From Streptomyces tubercidicus (lineage in GTDB: Bacteria; Actinomycetota; Actinomycetes; Streptomycetales; Streptomycetaceae): a DNA stretch of 64,000 nucleotides. Both the position numbers and the translations under genes were made by a program. The first letter of the stretch is position 1. Each line of letters begins with the position of its first letter. A model generated the notes under the pieces. It saw only the letters and a list, made by a program, of their open reading frames with translations, ran no database searches and had not been told where the DNA came from. This document shows positions 17,226 to 25,294 of the stretch, piece after piece. Location of the stretch: the NCBI RefSeq assembly GCF_027497495.1, contig NZ_CP114205.1, positions 3,906,001 to 3,970,000 of the forward strand. Reading direction: 5' to 3'.

Positions 17226-18152
17226 ATGTCGGCCAGCCGCTATACCTATCTGGGCCCCGAGGGCACGTTCACGGAGGCCGCGCTGCGCACCCTGCCCGAG
17301 GCGGCGACGCGTGAGCTGTCGCCGATGGTGTCGGTGCCCGCCGCCCTGGACGCGGTGCGGGCCGGTGAGGCCGCCGCGGCGCTGGTGCCGATCGAGAACT
17401 CCGTCGAGGGCGGGGTGACCACCACCCTCGACGAACTGGCCTCCGGCGGGCCGTTGATGATCTACCGCGAGGTGCTGCTGCCGATCGCCTTCGCGCTACT
17501 CGTGCGCCCCGGAACGGCGCTCGGCGATGTGAAGACGGTGACCGGGCACCCGGTCGCCCAGCCGCAGGTGCGCAAGTGGCTGGCGGCGCAACTCCCGGAA
17601 GCGGTATGGGAGTCGGCGGCCTCGAACGCCGACGGTGCCCGGCTGGTGCAGGAGGGCCGCTACGACGGCGCGTTCGCGGGGGAGTTCGCGGCGGCGACGT
17701 ACGGCCTCACGCCGCTGGTCACCGACATCCATGACGCCCAGAACGCGGCCACCCGCTTCGTGCTGGTGGGCCGCCCGGCCCGGCCCGCCGCGCCCACCGG
17801 CGCGGACAAGACCTCGGTCGTGCTGTGGCTGCGCGAGGACCACCCGGGTGCGCTGCTCGAACTCCTTCAGGAGTACGCGGTGCGCGGGGTGAACATGATG
17901 CGCATCGAGTCCCGGCCGACCGGCGAGGGCATCGGCCGCTACTGCTTCTCCGTGGACTGCGAGGGCCACATCACCGACCGGCGGGTCAGCGAGGTGCTGA
18001 TGGGCCTGAAGCGGGTCTGCCAGGAGGTGCGGTTCCTCGGCTCGTATCCCCGGGCGGACGAGGTGACGGCGAGCGTACGGCCGGAGATGACCGACGCGGC
18101 GTTCACCGATGCCTCGGACTGGCTGGCGCGCTGCATGGACGGGCGGAGCTGA
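17226..18152 (+). CDS. pheA: prephenate dehydratase with ACT domain
   Basis: 308 residues. It converts prephenate to phenylpyruvate in phenylalanine synthesis. It opens YTYLGPEGTFTEAALR, the classic PDT start, and includes LVPIENSVEGGVTTTLDEL and the catalytic-site motif AATRFVLVG (the TRF triad). The C-terminal ACT domain (about 200-280) contains LLELLQEYAVRGVNMMRIESRP, where GVN and ESRP form the phenylalanine-binding regulatory site, so feedback inhibition is expected. There is no chorismate mutase domain, as is normal in actinobacteria. The ATG follows GAGGGAG; an upstream extension through the repeats is rejected. It stands alone with a long region downstream. Confidence 0.94.
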   Translation: MSASRYTYLGPEGTFTEAALRTLPEAATRELSPMVSVPAALDAVRAGEAAAALVPIENSVEGGVTTTLDELASGGPLMIYREVLLPIAFALLVRPGTALGDVKTVTGHPVAQPQVRKWLAAQLPEAVWESAASNADGARLVQEGRYDGAFAGEFAAATYGLTPLVTDIHDAQNAATRFVLVGRPARPAAPTGADKTSVVLWLREDHPGALLELLQEYAVRGVNMMRIESRPTGEGIGRYCFSVDCEGHITDRRVSEVLMGLKRVCQEVRFLGSYPRADEVTASVRPEMTDAAFTDASDWLARCMDGRS

Positions 18153-18230
18153 GCGGGCGACCGGTGCTTCACGGACGGGCCGGCGGGCGCTGTGGAACAG
18201 CACGACCTGCGGCTTTGGAAGCCCACCGGG

Positions 18231-18542
18231 TTATCCACAAAGTTATCCACAGGGTCGGTTCTCGACCTGTGGGTAAGTCGACATGCGAGTCGGACACAGT
18301 CGACATATCGCCCTACTGACCACACACCCTTCCACAGCACCGCACGTCGGACACCGTCAGCACAATTCACCTGACCAATCCTTTAGGGCGAGGCAATCCC
18401 ACACGAAAGAGTGCGTGAACGGGGTTTGTACGGGGAATCCAGAGCCGCGCATTTCGGGGGCGGAATGCCCGCCTCCGGCTTCCACAGATCTCACACACAG
18501 CCTGTGGATAAGAATGCGGAAACCCCCACCCCCTGTGGACAA
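18231..18542. promoter_or_regulatory. DnaA-box cluster between pheA and serS
   Basis: Four boxes fit the Streptomyces DnaA consensus: TTATCCACA at 18231-18239 and 18243-18251 (both forward, 12 bases apart), TTATCCACA on the reverse strand at 18503-18511, and TTGTCCACA on the reverse strand at 18534-18542. TTACCCACA, one base off, lies reversed at 18268-18276. Partial TTCCACAG elements occur near 18330 and 18478. Such boxes are AT-rich 9-mers in a GC-rich chromosome, so clustering is unlikely to be accidental. No dnaA or dnaN is present, so this is not oriC itself. Confidence 0.75.
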
Positions 18543-18657
18543 CTAAGGGGATCCCGGGGGATAACCCGGGGCCCGCACCCACCACGACGCCCGCTCAACT
18601 CCCGCCCAACTCCCAGCCCGCACGCAGTGGATCATCGTCGCAGATGCCGCGAAAACC

Positions 18658-18724
18658 CCCTCGCGGACCCCGTGAAAGCCTCCCCGGGAGCCACGCGGAA
18701 GCTCCCTCGCGGACGCCGTGAAAG
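18658..18724. repeat. direct repeat, 21 bases with one mismatch
   Basis: CCCTCGCGGACCCCGTGAAAG at 18658-18678 recurs at 18704-18724 with one C-to-G change, 46 bases apart. Function unknown; it lies between the DnaA boxes and serS. Confidence 0.6.
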
Positions 18725-18880
18725 GGTCGCGCCGACCATCCCGCACCACGGAATGAGCGGGAATTCCACACCGCCTTTCCTCCCCGACCCCTAAGGGAAT
18801 AAACAACCCCAAAACGGACAAAATGGGGTGCCAGGGAATATGGCGTCGAGTGCGGTGCGAGGCCCCGGTAGCCTGGGGGT

Positions 18881-20170
18881 GTGATTGACCTTCGCCTGCT
18901 CCGTGAGGACCCCGACCGTGTGCGCGCGTCCCAGCGCGCCCGTGGAGAGGACGTCGAGCTCGTCGACGCGCTTCTCTCCGCCGACGAGCGGAGCAGGTCG
19001 TCCAGCGTCCGCTTCGACGAGCTGCGTGCCGAGCAGAAGTCGCTCGGCAAGCTCATCCCCAAGGCCGCCGGCGACGAGAAGGCCGCGCTGCTGAAGAAGG
19101 CCGGTGAGCTGTCCGCCGCCGTCAAGGCCGCCGACGCCGCACAGGACGAGGCCAAGGAAGAGACGCAAGCACTGCTGCGGAAGCTCGGCAACCTCGTCCA
19201 CCCCGACGTCCCGGTGGGCGGCGAGGAGGACTTCCGGGTCCTCGAAACGCACGGCACGATCCGCGACTTCACCACCGAGGGCTTCGAGCCCAAGGACCAC
19301 CTGGAGATCGGCGAGCTGCTCGGCGCGATCGACGTCGAGCGCGGCGCCAAGGTGTCCGGCTCCCGCTTCTACTACCTCACGGGCATCGGCGCGCTGCTGG
19401 AACTCGCGCTGGTCAACGCCGCCATCGCACAGGCCACCGCGGCCGGTTTCACGCCGATGCTGACCCCGGCCCTGGTGCGCCCGCGCGCCATGGAGGGCAC
19501 CGGCTTCCTCGGCCAGGCCGCGGAGAACGTCTACCACCTGGAGAAGGACGACTACTACCTGGTCGGCACCTCCGAGGTCCCGCTCGCCGCCTACCACATG
19601 GACGAGATCGTCGACGCGGCCAAGCTGCCGCTGCGTTACGCCGGTTTCTCCCCGTGCTTCCGCCGCGAGGCCGGCACCTACGGCAAGGACACCCGCGGCA
19701 TCTTCCGGGTCCACCAGTTCGACAAGGTCGAGATGTTCTCGTACGTCGCGCCGGAGGACGCCCAGGCCGAGCACCAGCGGCTGCTGGACTGGGAGAAGCA
19801 GTGGCTGACCGGTCTGGAGCTGCCCTTCCAGGTGATCGATGTCGCCACCGGTGACCTCGGCGCCTCCGCCTCCCGCAAGTTCGACTGCGAGGCGTGGATC
19901 CCCACCCAGGGCAAGTACCGCGAGCTCACCTCGGCCTCGAACTGCGACGAGTTCCAGGCCCGGCGCCTCTCGGTCCGGATGCGGGAGAACGTCGACGGCA
20001 AGCAGAAGGTCTCGCCGCTGGCGACGCTGAACGGCACGCTCTGCGCCGTACCGCGCACCATCGTGGCGATCTTCGAGAACCACCAGCAGGCGGACGGCTC
20101 CGTACGCGTCCCCGAGGTGCTCCGCCCCTACCTGGGCGGCCGGGAGATCCTGGAGCCCGTCGCCAAGTGA
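18881..20170 (+). CDS. serS: seryl-tRNA synthetase
   Basis: 429 residues, normal for bacterial SerRS. Residues 1-110 form the tRNA-binding antiparallel coiled coil (MIDLRLLREDPDRVRAS... to about ALLRKLGNLVHPDVP). The class II catalytic core has motif 2 (PCFRREAGTYGKDTRG, then IFRVHQFDKVEMF) and motif 3 (LNGTLCAVPRTIVAIFENHQ). It starts at GTG only six bases after TAGCCT, so the message may be leaderless. The stop codon overlaps the next GTG (GTGA), giving a two-gene operon with a HAD phosphatase. Confidence 0.96.
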   Translation: MIDLRLLREDPDRVRASQRARGEDVELVDALLSADERSRSSSVRFDELRAEQKSLGKLIPKAAGDEKAALLKKAGELSAAVKAADAAQDEAKEETQALLRKLGNLVHPDVPVGGEEDFRVLETHGTIRDFTTEGFEPKDHLEIGELLGAIDVERGAKVSGSRFYYLTGIGALLELALVNAAIAQATAAGFTPMLTPALVRPRAMEGTGFLGQAAENVYHLEKDDYYLVGTSEVPLAAYHMDEIVDAAKLPLRYAGFSPCFRREAGTYGKDTRGIFRVHQFDKVEMFSYVAPEDAQAEHQRLLDWEKQWLTGLELPFQVIDVATGDLGASASRKFDCEAWIPTQGKYRELTSASNCDEFQARRLSVRMRENVDGKQKVSPLATLNGTLCAVPRTIVAIFENHQQADGSVRVPEVLRPYLGGREILEPVAK

Positions 20171-20997
20171 GCGCCTCCGCTCCGGCCGCGGGCACCCCGC
20201 TGCCGTACAAACTCATCGCCACCGACCTCGACGGGACGCTGCTGCGCTCCGACGAGACCGTCTCCGAGCGCACCCGCGCGGCGCTCGCCGCGGCCACCGC
20301 GGCGGGCGCGGCGCATATCGTCGTCACGGGCCGGGCCGTGCCCTGGACCCGGCACATCCTCGACGCCCTGGATTACAAGGGCCTCGCGGTATGCGGACAG
20401 GGCGGGCAGGTCTACCACGCCGGGGAGCACCGGCTGCTGACGTCGGTGACGCTCGACCGCCAGCTCGCCGGTCTCGCGCTGGCCAAGATCGAGGCCGAGG
20501 TGGGCCCGCTCCATCTGGCGGCGAGCCGGGACGGTCTGGAGGGCGAGGTGCTGGTCGGCCCCGGCTACCGCGTCCAGGAAGGCCCGCTGCCGAACGTCCT
20601 GCTGGACGACCCCGGCGAGCTGTGGACGGCCCCGCTCAACAAGGTCTACATCCAGCACCCGACCCTGGACGATGACGCGCTGGCGCTGGCCGCGCGTCAG
20701 GTCGCCGGGGATCTGGTGGGGGTGACGGTGGCCGGTGAGGGCATCGTCGAACTGCTGCCGCTGGGCCTGTCGAAGGCCACCGGACTGTCGCTGGCCGCCC
20801 GCCGGCTGGGCGTCACCGCCAAGGAGACCATCGCGTTCGGCGATATGCCCAACGACATCCCGATGTTCGCCTGGGCCGCGCACGGTGTCGCGATGGCCAA
20901 CGCGCATGACGAACTGAAGGCCGTCGCGGACGAGTTCACCGCCTCCCACGAGGACGACGGGGTCGCGGTGGTGCTGGAGCGGCTCTACTCCGCCTGA
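20167..20997 (+). CDS. HAD superfamily hydrolase, Cof type
   Basis: 276 residues from the GTG that overlaps the serS stop. Motif I is LIATDLDGTLLRSDE with the nucleophile Asp; motif II is IVVTGR; the C2B cap follows; and motif III/IV is KATGLSLAARRLGV ... AFGDMPNDIPMFAWA. This is the Cof/YbiV subclass of sugar-phosphate and cofactor phosphatases. Its coupling to serS is conserved in Streptomyces as far as I recall, but no direct role in serine metabolism can be read from the sequence. A paralogue with the same motifs lies at 46071. The 3' end overlaps the convergent gene by 13 bases. Confidence 0.9.
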   Translation: MSASAPAAGTPLPYKLIATDLDGTLLRSDETVSERTRAALAAATAAGAAHIVVTGRAVPWTRHILDALDYKGLAVCGQGGQVYHAGEHRLLTSVTLDRQLAGLALAKIEAEVGPLHLAASRDGLEGEVLVGPGYRVQEGPLPNVLLDDPGELWTAPLNKVYIQHPTLDDDALALAARQVAGDLVGVTVAGEGIVELLPLGLSKATGLSLAARRLGVTAKETIAFGDMPNDIPMFAWAAHGVAMANAHDELKAVADEFTASHEDDGVAVVLERLYSA

Positions 20998-21764
20998 GGG
21001 CTTTCCGGGGCGGCCGCCTGGCCCTCCGCCCGCCCTGGCGGCTCCGCCCGCTCCTGCGGTGGTGCCGCGGCCGGTTCGGCGGGGCCGTCCCCGTCTCCCG
21101 GCGGCGGCTCCGCGGCGGCCGCCGGGGTCAGCGGCCAGGCCGCGAAACCCATGATCAGCGCGATGGCATGGCCGAAGTCGGTGAAGGTCGCCCCGGTCAG
21201 CAGCGGAATGCCGAAGAAGATCAGCACCCCGGCGAGATAGCAGTAGCGCCAGGGCGGCCGCAGCCGGTACGTCAGCACCCCGGCGGCCGCCGCCAGCCCG
21301 TACGAGACACCGATGTCCACGACATGGGTCATCGACGGCGGCAGCCGGTGCCCCTCGATGGCCAGCAGGACGAGCTCCTGGCTGGCCAGGGTGGCGGCGA
21401 TATGCGCGCCACCGACGGTCAGCAGCCAGCGCGTGGTCCCCGTCCAGCGCTCCACATTGGCGTGCAGCAGCTCGAACATCACCACATACAGCAGGAACGA
21501 CGAGGGCCGTTCGATCCAGAAGCCGCTGATCAACAGCGACGGCAGCGGATGCTCGTTCAGCTCGTGGATGTTGCTGCTGGTCCGGTGGATCAGGAACTCC
21601 CCCAGGCCGTCGGAGGCGGCGGCGATGACCAGGCTGGTGATCCCGATGACCAGCAGCCAGATATGGGTGCCGGGACTGCTGCGTACCCAGTCCTTCGCCC
21701 AGGTCAGGGGGTTGTCGGAGAACTGCCGACGGCCATCGCGCGGCGGCTCCGGCGGGGGCGTCAC
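20985..21764 (-). CDS. rhomboid-like membrane protein
   Basis: 259 residues with about six hydrophobic segments between residues 34 and 225, and a Pro/Ala/Glu-rich tail of about 45 residues. Two rhomboid-like landmarks are present: DIGVSYGLAAAAG, comparable to the GxSx catalytic Ser motif, and DFGHAIALIMGFA, comparable to the His-bearing last helix. The N-terminal HELNEHPL and FELLHANVERWTG loops replace the usual L1 loop sequence. So it could be a rhomboid-fold serine protease, or an inactive relative. The GTG start overlaps the stop of the AsnC-like gene (GTGA), so the two are probably co-transcribed. Confidence 0.65.
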   Translation of the reverse strand: MTPPPEPPRDGRRQFSDNPLTWAKDWVRSSPGTHIWLLVIGITSLVIAAASDGLGEFLIHRTSSNIHELNEHPLPSLLISGFWIERPSSFLLYVVMFELLHANVERWTGTTRWLLTVGGAHIAATLASQELVLLAIEGHRLPPSMTHVVDIGVSYGLAAAAGVLTYRLRPPWRYCYLAGVLIFFGIPLLTGATFTDFGHAIALIMGFAAWPLTPAAAAEPPPGDGDGPAEPAAAPPQERAEPPGRAEGQAAAPESPQAE

Positions 21765-22291
21765 CGGTGGCGTCCGGGGGCGGGGCGGGGGCTGGGGAAC
21801 ACCGGTCCCGGGCCCTTGATGTGCCGGATGCGGGGCGCGCTCTCCATCGCCCGTACGCCGGGCAGCGCCGCCACCCGGGTCGTCAGATAGCGGTAGACCG
21901 CGCCGACGTTCCGGCAGAGCACCGAGGCGAAGAGGTTGTGCGGCCCCGTGGTGGCGCAGGCGTAGCCGACTTCCGGGTGTGCCGCCATCGCCTCCCCGGC
22001 GGCCGCGAGCCGGGCGGGCTCGACGGACAGCCAGAGGGCGAGGGCGTCGAAGAGCCGGCGGTCGGCGTCGGTGAGCGCGCCGTGGGTGCGGTGCCGGGTG
22101 TAGCGCCGGGCGACGGTCTGGTCGGAGACCCCGAGCACGGCGGCGATCCGGCTGAACGGCGCCCGGCCGTCGAGCTGCAGCGCATGAATGAGCCCGTGGT
22201 CGAGGCCGTCGAACCCGGTGGAACCGCCGGGGCCGGTCTCGCCGGTGCCCCTCCCCCGGTCCGCCGCTTCGGGCTTCCCGTCGGATTTCAC
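21761..22291 (-). CDS. Lrp/AsnC regulator, internally deleted form
   Basis: 176 residues. The N-terminal HTH is clear: LDHGLIHALQLDGRAPFSRI followed by AAVLGVSDQTVARRY. Streptomyces relatives of this type are normally about 330 residues, with HTH-RAM-HTH-RAM. Here TRHRTHGAL runs straight into TDADRRLFDAL, the beginning of the second HTH, and this jumps at once to ALWLSVEPARLAAAGEAMAA, the second RAM domain. The first RAM and most of the second HTH are therefore missing, yet the frame is open. The ending RIRHIKGPG is normal. The deletion reading relies on remembered family architecture. GTG start; it diverges from the DHA2 exporter, its possible target. Confidence 0.72.
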   Translation of the reverse strand: MKSDGKPEAADRGRGTGETGPGGSTGFDGLDHGLIHALQLDGRAPFSRIAAVLGVSDQTVARRYTRHRTHGALTDADRRLFDALALWLSVEPARLAAAGEAMAAHPEVGYACATTGPHNLFASVLCRNVGAVYRYLTTRVAALPGVRAMESAPRIRHIKGPGPVFPSPRPAPGRHR

Positions 22292-22474
22292 CGTTCGAGG
22301 CTAACTCGTGTCGGATTGCGCCGCCGGGCGCGCGGTGGCTGGGCGTGCGGGTGGTGCGGGCCGCACCGTGGCGTCGGCACTACACATCACCGGGCGGGGA
22401 CCGGCGGGCGAGCGGCCGGGACTTCGGCGGCGGCGGGCTCGCCGGTACCGGCCGACAGGAGCGGAGGAGTGGGC

Positions 22475-24109
22475 ATGCGGAGCACATCCGGTGGCGGGGG
22501 ATCGGCCAGGAGAGGGGGCGGGGGACCGGCCTGGAAACGGGGCGCGGGACCGGGCGGGAGACGGGGCGCGGGACCGGGCGGGAAGTGGTGGCCGCTGGCC
22601 GCCGTCGCCCTCGGCAATGTGCTGTTGCTGGTCGATGTGACGATCGTGAACTCCGCGCTGCCCCGGATAGCCGACGGCCTGGGCGCCACCCTCACCTCGC
22701 TCCAGTGGGTGCTGGACATCTATGCGCTGGCGCTGGCCGCGCTGCTGATGGTGGCGGGTTCGGCCGCGGACCTCCTGGGGCGGCGTCGGCTGTATGTGGC
22801 CGGGCTGACGCTGTTCGCGCTCGCCTCCCTGGCCTGCGGGCTGGCCCCGGACGCGGGCGTGCTGGTCGCGGCCCGCGCCGTGCAGGGGGCGGGCGCGGCG
22901 GCGATGTTCGCCACCACCACCCCGCTGCTGATGGCCGCGTATCAGGGCCGGGACCGGGGCGTGGCGTTCGGCGTCTGGGGCGGCGCCAGCGGTGCCGCGG
23001 CCGCGGCCGGCCCCGTACTGGGCGGCCTGCTCACCGAGTATGTGGACTGGCGGGCGATCTTCCTGGTCAATCTGCCGCTGACCGCCGTCGCGGTGTGGAT
23101 CACGGTGCGCCGGGTGCCGGAGTCGCACGGCGACCTCCCCCGGCCGCGGAGTTCCGTCGGCGGCAGTCCCCTCACCCTCATCGACTGGCCGGGTGCCGGG
23201 TGCTTCACGGTCTGCGCGGGCGCGCTGACGTACGGGCTGATGCGGGGCGGCGAGCGGGGCTGGACGGAGTCCGGGACGCTCGCCGCACTCGGCGGCGCGG
23301 CGCTCGCACTGCTGGTGTTCCTCGTCGTCGAACGGCGGGTGCGCCGACCGCTGCTGGACCTGGCGCTGCTGCGCCGCCCGTCGTTCGCGGCGCTGCTGGT
23401 GGCGGCACTGCTGGCGCAGGCCGCGGCGTTCCCGTATCTCACCTTCGTGGGGCTGTGGGTGCAGAACGTCCTCGGCCTGAGCCCGGTGCGGGCCGGTCTC
23501 GCGGTGACGCCGATGGCGCTGATGTCCCTGCTGGTCGGTGCGCCGGGCGGCCGGGTGTTGCAGCGGATGGCGCCCCAACTGCCGCTCGGCATCGGCATGT
23601 TGCTGGTGGGCGCAGGGGTGCTGCTGGAGTACGCGCTGTTGGGCGGGGGCGCCGCCCAGCCGCCAACCGGGGGCGCCGACTGGACGGCGCTGCTCCCCGG
23701 GCTCGCGGTGAGCGGGCTGGGCATCGGGGCGGCGATGCCGGTCCTGGTCCCGTCGGCGCTCCGGGCGGTGCCCCCGCAGCGGGCAGGTATGGCGAGCGGC
23801 GCCATGAACACCTTCCAGCAGCTGGGCTACGCCCTGGGCATCGCCGTCCTCGGCACCGTCTTCGCCGACGCACTGCACGGCGTCCATCCTGGAGCGTCCC
23901 GCACGGCCATCGCCACCGCCCATGTCTCCGGGCTGACCGACATCCTGCTGATCTCCGGGACGGTGGCGACGGCGGCCGGGCTGCTGGTCCTGGCGGTCGT
24001 ACGGCGTGGGGCGGACGGCGACGGGGCGGGTGACCGCCCGGCGGCAGGGGCCGCGAGCGCTCCGGCGGGGTCCGCTCCGGCGGGGGCGGGTGCGCCGGGC
24101 GGGGTGTAG
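22475..24109 (+). CDS. DHA2-family MFS multidrug exporter (EmrB/QacA type)
   Basis: About 544 residues with 14 predicted membrane helices. The first helix is KWWPLAAVALGNVLLLVDVT followed by IVNSALPRIADGL, the DHA2 motif D1. Motif A is GSAADLLGRRRLYVAG and motif C-like GAASGAAAAAGPVLGGLLTEYVDWR appears in helix 5 region. The N-terminus has a Gly/Arg-rich cytoplasmic extension of about 35 residues made of repeats (GAGPGGRRGAGPGGK). ATG is preceded by GGAGGAG. It likely exports a hydrophobic compound by proton antiport. The divergent AsnC-like gene and the following LysR gene are candidate regulators. Confidence 0.9.
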   Translation: MRSTSGGGGSARRGGGGPAWKRGAGPGGRRGAGPGGKWWPLAAVALGNVLLLVDVTIVNSALPRIADGLGATLTSLQWVLDIYALALAALLMVAGSAADLLGRRRLYVAGLTLFALASLACGLAPDAGVLVAARAVQGAGAAAMFATTTPLLMAAYQGRDRGVAFGVWGGASGAAAAAGPVLGGLLTEYVDWRAIFLVNLPLTAVAVWITVRRVPESHGDLPRPRSSVGGSPLTLIDWPGAGCFTVCAGALTYGLMRGGERGWTESGTLAALGGAALALLVFLVVERRVRRPLLDLALLRRPSFAALLVAALLAQAAAFPYLTFVGLWVQNVLGLSPVRAGLAVTPMALMSLLVGAPGGRVLQRMAPQLPLGIGMLLVGAGVLLEYALLGGGAAQPPTGGADWTALLPGLAVSGLGIGAAMPVLVPSALRAVPPQRAGMASGAMNTFQQLGYALGIAVLGTVFADALHGVHPGASRTAIATAHVSGLTDILLISGTVATAAGLLVLAVVRRGADGDGAGDRPAAGAASAPAGSAPAGAGAPGGV

Positions 24110-24313
24110 CGGGGCTACGAGGGGAGGGCTTTCCTGGGGCGGCGCACCAACGGGCGGGCGGGTCGGCACCCGGAGCCGTACGGCCGTACGCGATTCCGGG
24201 TTGCCGCCCTGGGGCCCTGCGACGATCTTCGCCGCGTCCTCACACCCAAGTCAATCCTCTGATCTCCTTTCACATCCCTTAGCAATGGCTTGGGTTGGCG
24301 CTACCGTGTGCCG

Positions 24314-25237
24314 GTGACCCTCGATGATCTGCGCGCCTTCGTGGCCGTGTGCGAGGCGGGCAACCTCAGCGCCGTCGCGCGCGATCTCGGCTGCACCCAG
24401 TCGGCCGTGAGCCAGCGCGTCAAACGCCTCGAACGGGAGGCGGGCATCGGCCTGTTGGAGCGCCGGCCGCGCGGTGTGGCGCCGACCCAGGCGGGCCGGA
24501 TCCTGCACCGCGCGGCGGCGGACGGCATCGCCGGGCTGGATCTGGCACTGCGCCGGCTGGCCGATCTGCGTGCGGGCGACGGCGGTACGGTGCGGGTGAC
24601 CACCGGCGCCACGACCGTGCGGCACTTCATGGCCGACGCGGTGGTCGCCTTCCGCGCCCGCCATCCGCACGTCAACCTGGAGTTCCAGACCGAGAGTTCC
24701 AGCCGCCGCTGCTTCGAGGCGGTCGCGGACGGCAGCTCCGAACTGGCCTGGATCACCATCGGCCCGCCGGTGCGCGGTATCGAGCAGCATCCGGTGATCC
24801 GGCTGCCGTGGGTGCTCGCCGTACGCGCCGATGACCCGCTCGCCGGCCGGGAGCGCATCGAGCCCGGGGAACTGTCCGGCATCCGGCACATACGGCTGCC
24901 GGAGAACTCCACCTCCCGGATGCGCCTCGACGGCCACCTCGGCCAACGGGACACCGGCCCCGTGCCGCCCCCGAGCACCACCAGCGTCGCCGACTGGGAC
25001 ACCGCCCTGCTGCTGGCCGAACTGGGCGTCGGCCATGCGGTCGTTCCCCAGTTGCCGGGCCTGCAGACCGCCGCCCCTGGGGCCCTGCGGCTGATCCCGA
25101 TCGCCGGTCTGCCCCCACTGGCCACCGGCTGGGCGGTCCGCCGGTGGGCGGCGCTGAGTCCGGCGGCGGTGGCGTTCGCGGAGACGGTCACCGCGGGGCT
25201 GGGCGGGGCGGCGGCGGCCGGAGAGGGCGTGTGCTGA
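24314..25237 (+). CDS. LysR family transcriptional regulator
   Basis: 307 residues from GTG. The winged HTH is at the N-terminus: LDDLRAFVAVCEAGNLSAVA then RDLGCTQSAVSQRVKRLERE. The LysR substrate-binding domain follows from about residue 90 (VRVTTGATTVRHFMADAVV...). A promoter-like TTAGCA (24279-24284), 17-base spacer and TACCGT (24302-24307) puts the transcript start at or very near the GTG, so the message may be leaderless. There is no ribosome-binding site. The effector is unknown; the exporter upstream on the same strand could be a target. Confidence 0.9.
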   Translation: MTLDDLRAFVAVCEAGNLSAVARDLGCTQSAVSQRVKRLEREAGIGLLERRPRGVAPTQAGRILHRAAADGIAGLDLALRRLADLRAGDGGTVRVTTGATTVRHFMADAVVAFRARHPHVNLEFQTESSSRRCFEAVADGSSELAWITIGPPVRGIEQHPVIRLPWVLAVRADDPLAGRERIEPGELSGIRHIRLPENSTSRMRLDGHLGQRDTGPVPPPSTTSVADWDTALLLAELGVGHAVVPQLPGLQTAAPGALRLIPIAGLPPLATGWAVRRWAALSPAAVAFAETVTAGLGGAAAAGEGVC

Positions 25238-25294
25238 GGGCGGTTGGGCTCGTGGTTTCCGGCCCGGTTTGCGGGCCCGTTTGCGGCCCCGGTG

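Larger units (their letters stand above)
18153..18880. other. 728-base non-coding region pheA-serS
   Basis: Besides the DnaA boxes, the left half is noticeably AT-richer than flanking genes. I see no coding frame with convincing composition, no tRNA and no T-box-like leader for serS. The right part carries the direct repeat described at 18658-18724. A -10-like TAGCCT at 18869-18874 lies six bases before the serS GTG. Confidence 0.6.

Noticed and set aside
18231..18542. The DnaA-box region as oriC itself
   Set aside because: No dnaA, dnaN, rpmH or gyrB genes around it and only about five boxes; Streptomyces oriC has many more.
18411..18794. 127-codon frame in the pheA-serS intergenic region
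   Set aside because: No ribosome-binding site, poor codon composition, and the segment is explained by DnaA boxes and direct repeats.
21767..22474. N-terminal extension of the DHA2 exporter by 236 codons
   Set aside because: It would overlap the AsnC gene entirely and lacks membrane-protein composition; ATG 22475 has a good ribosome-binding site.
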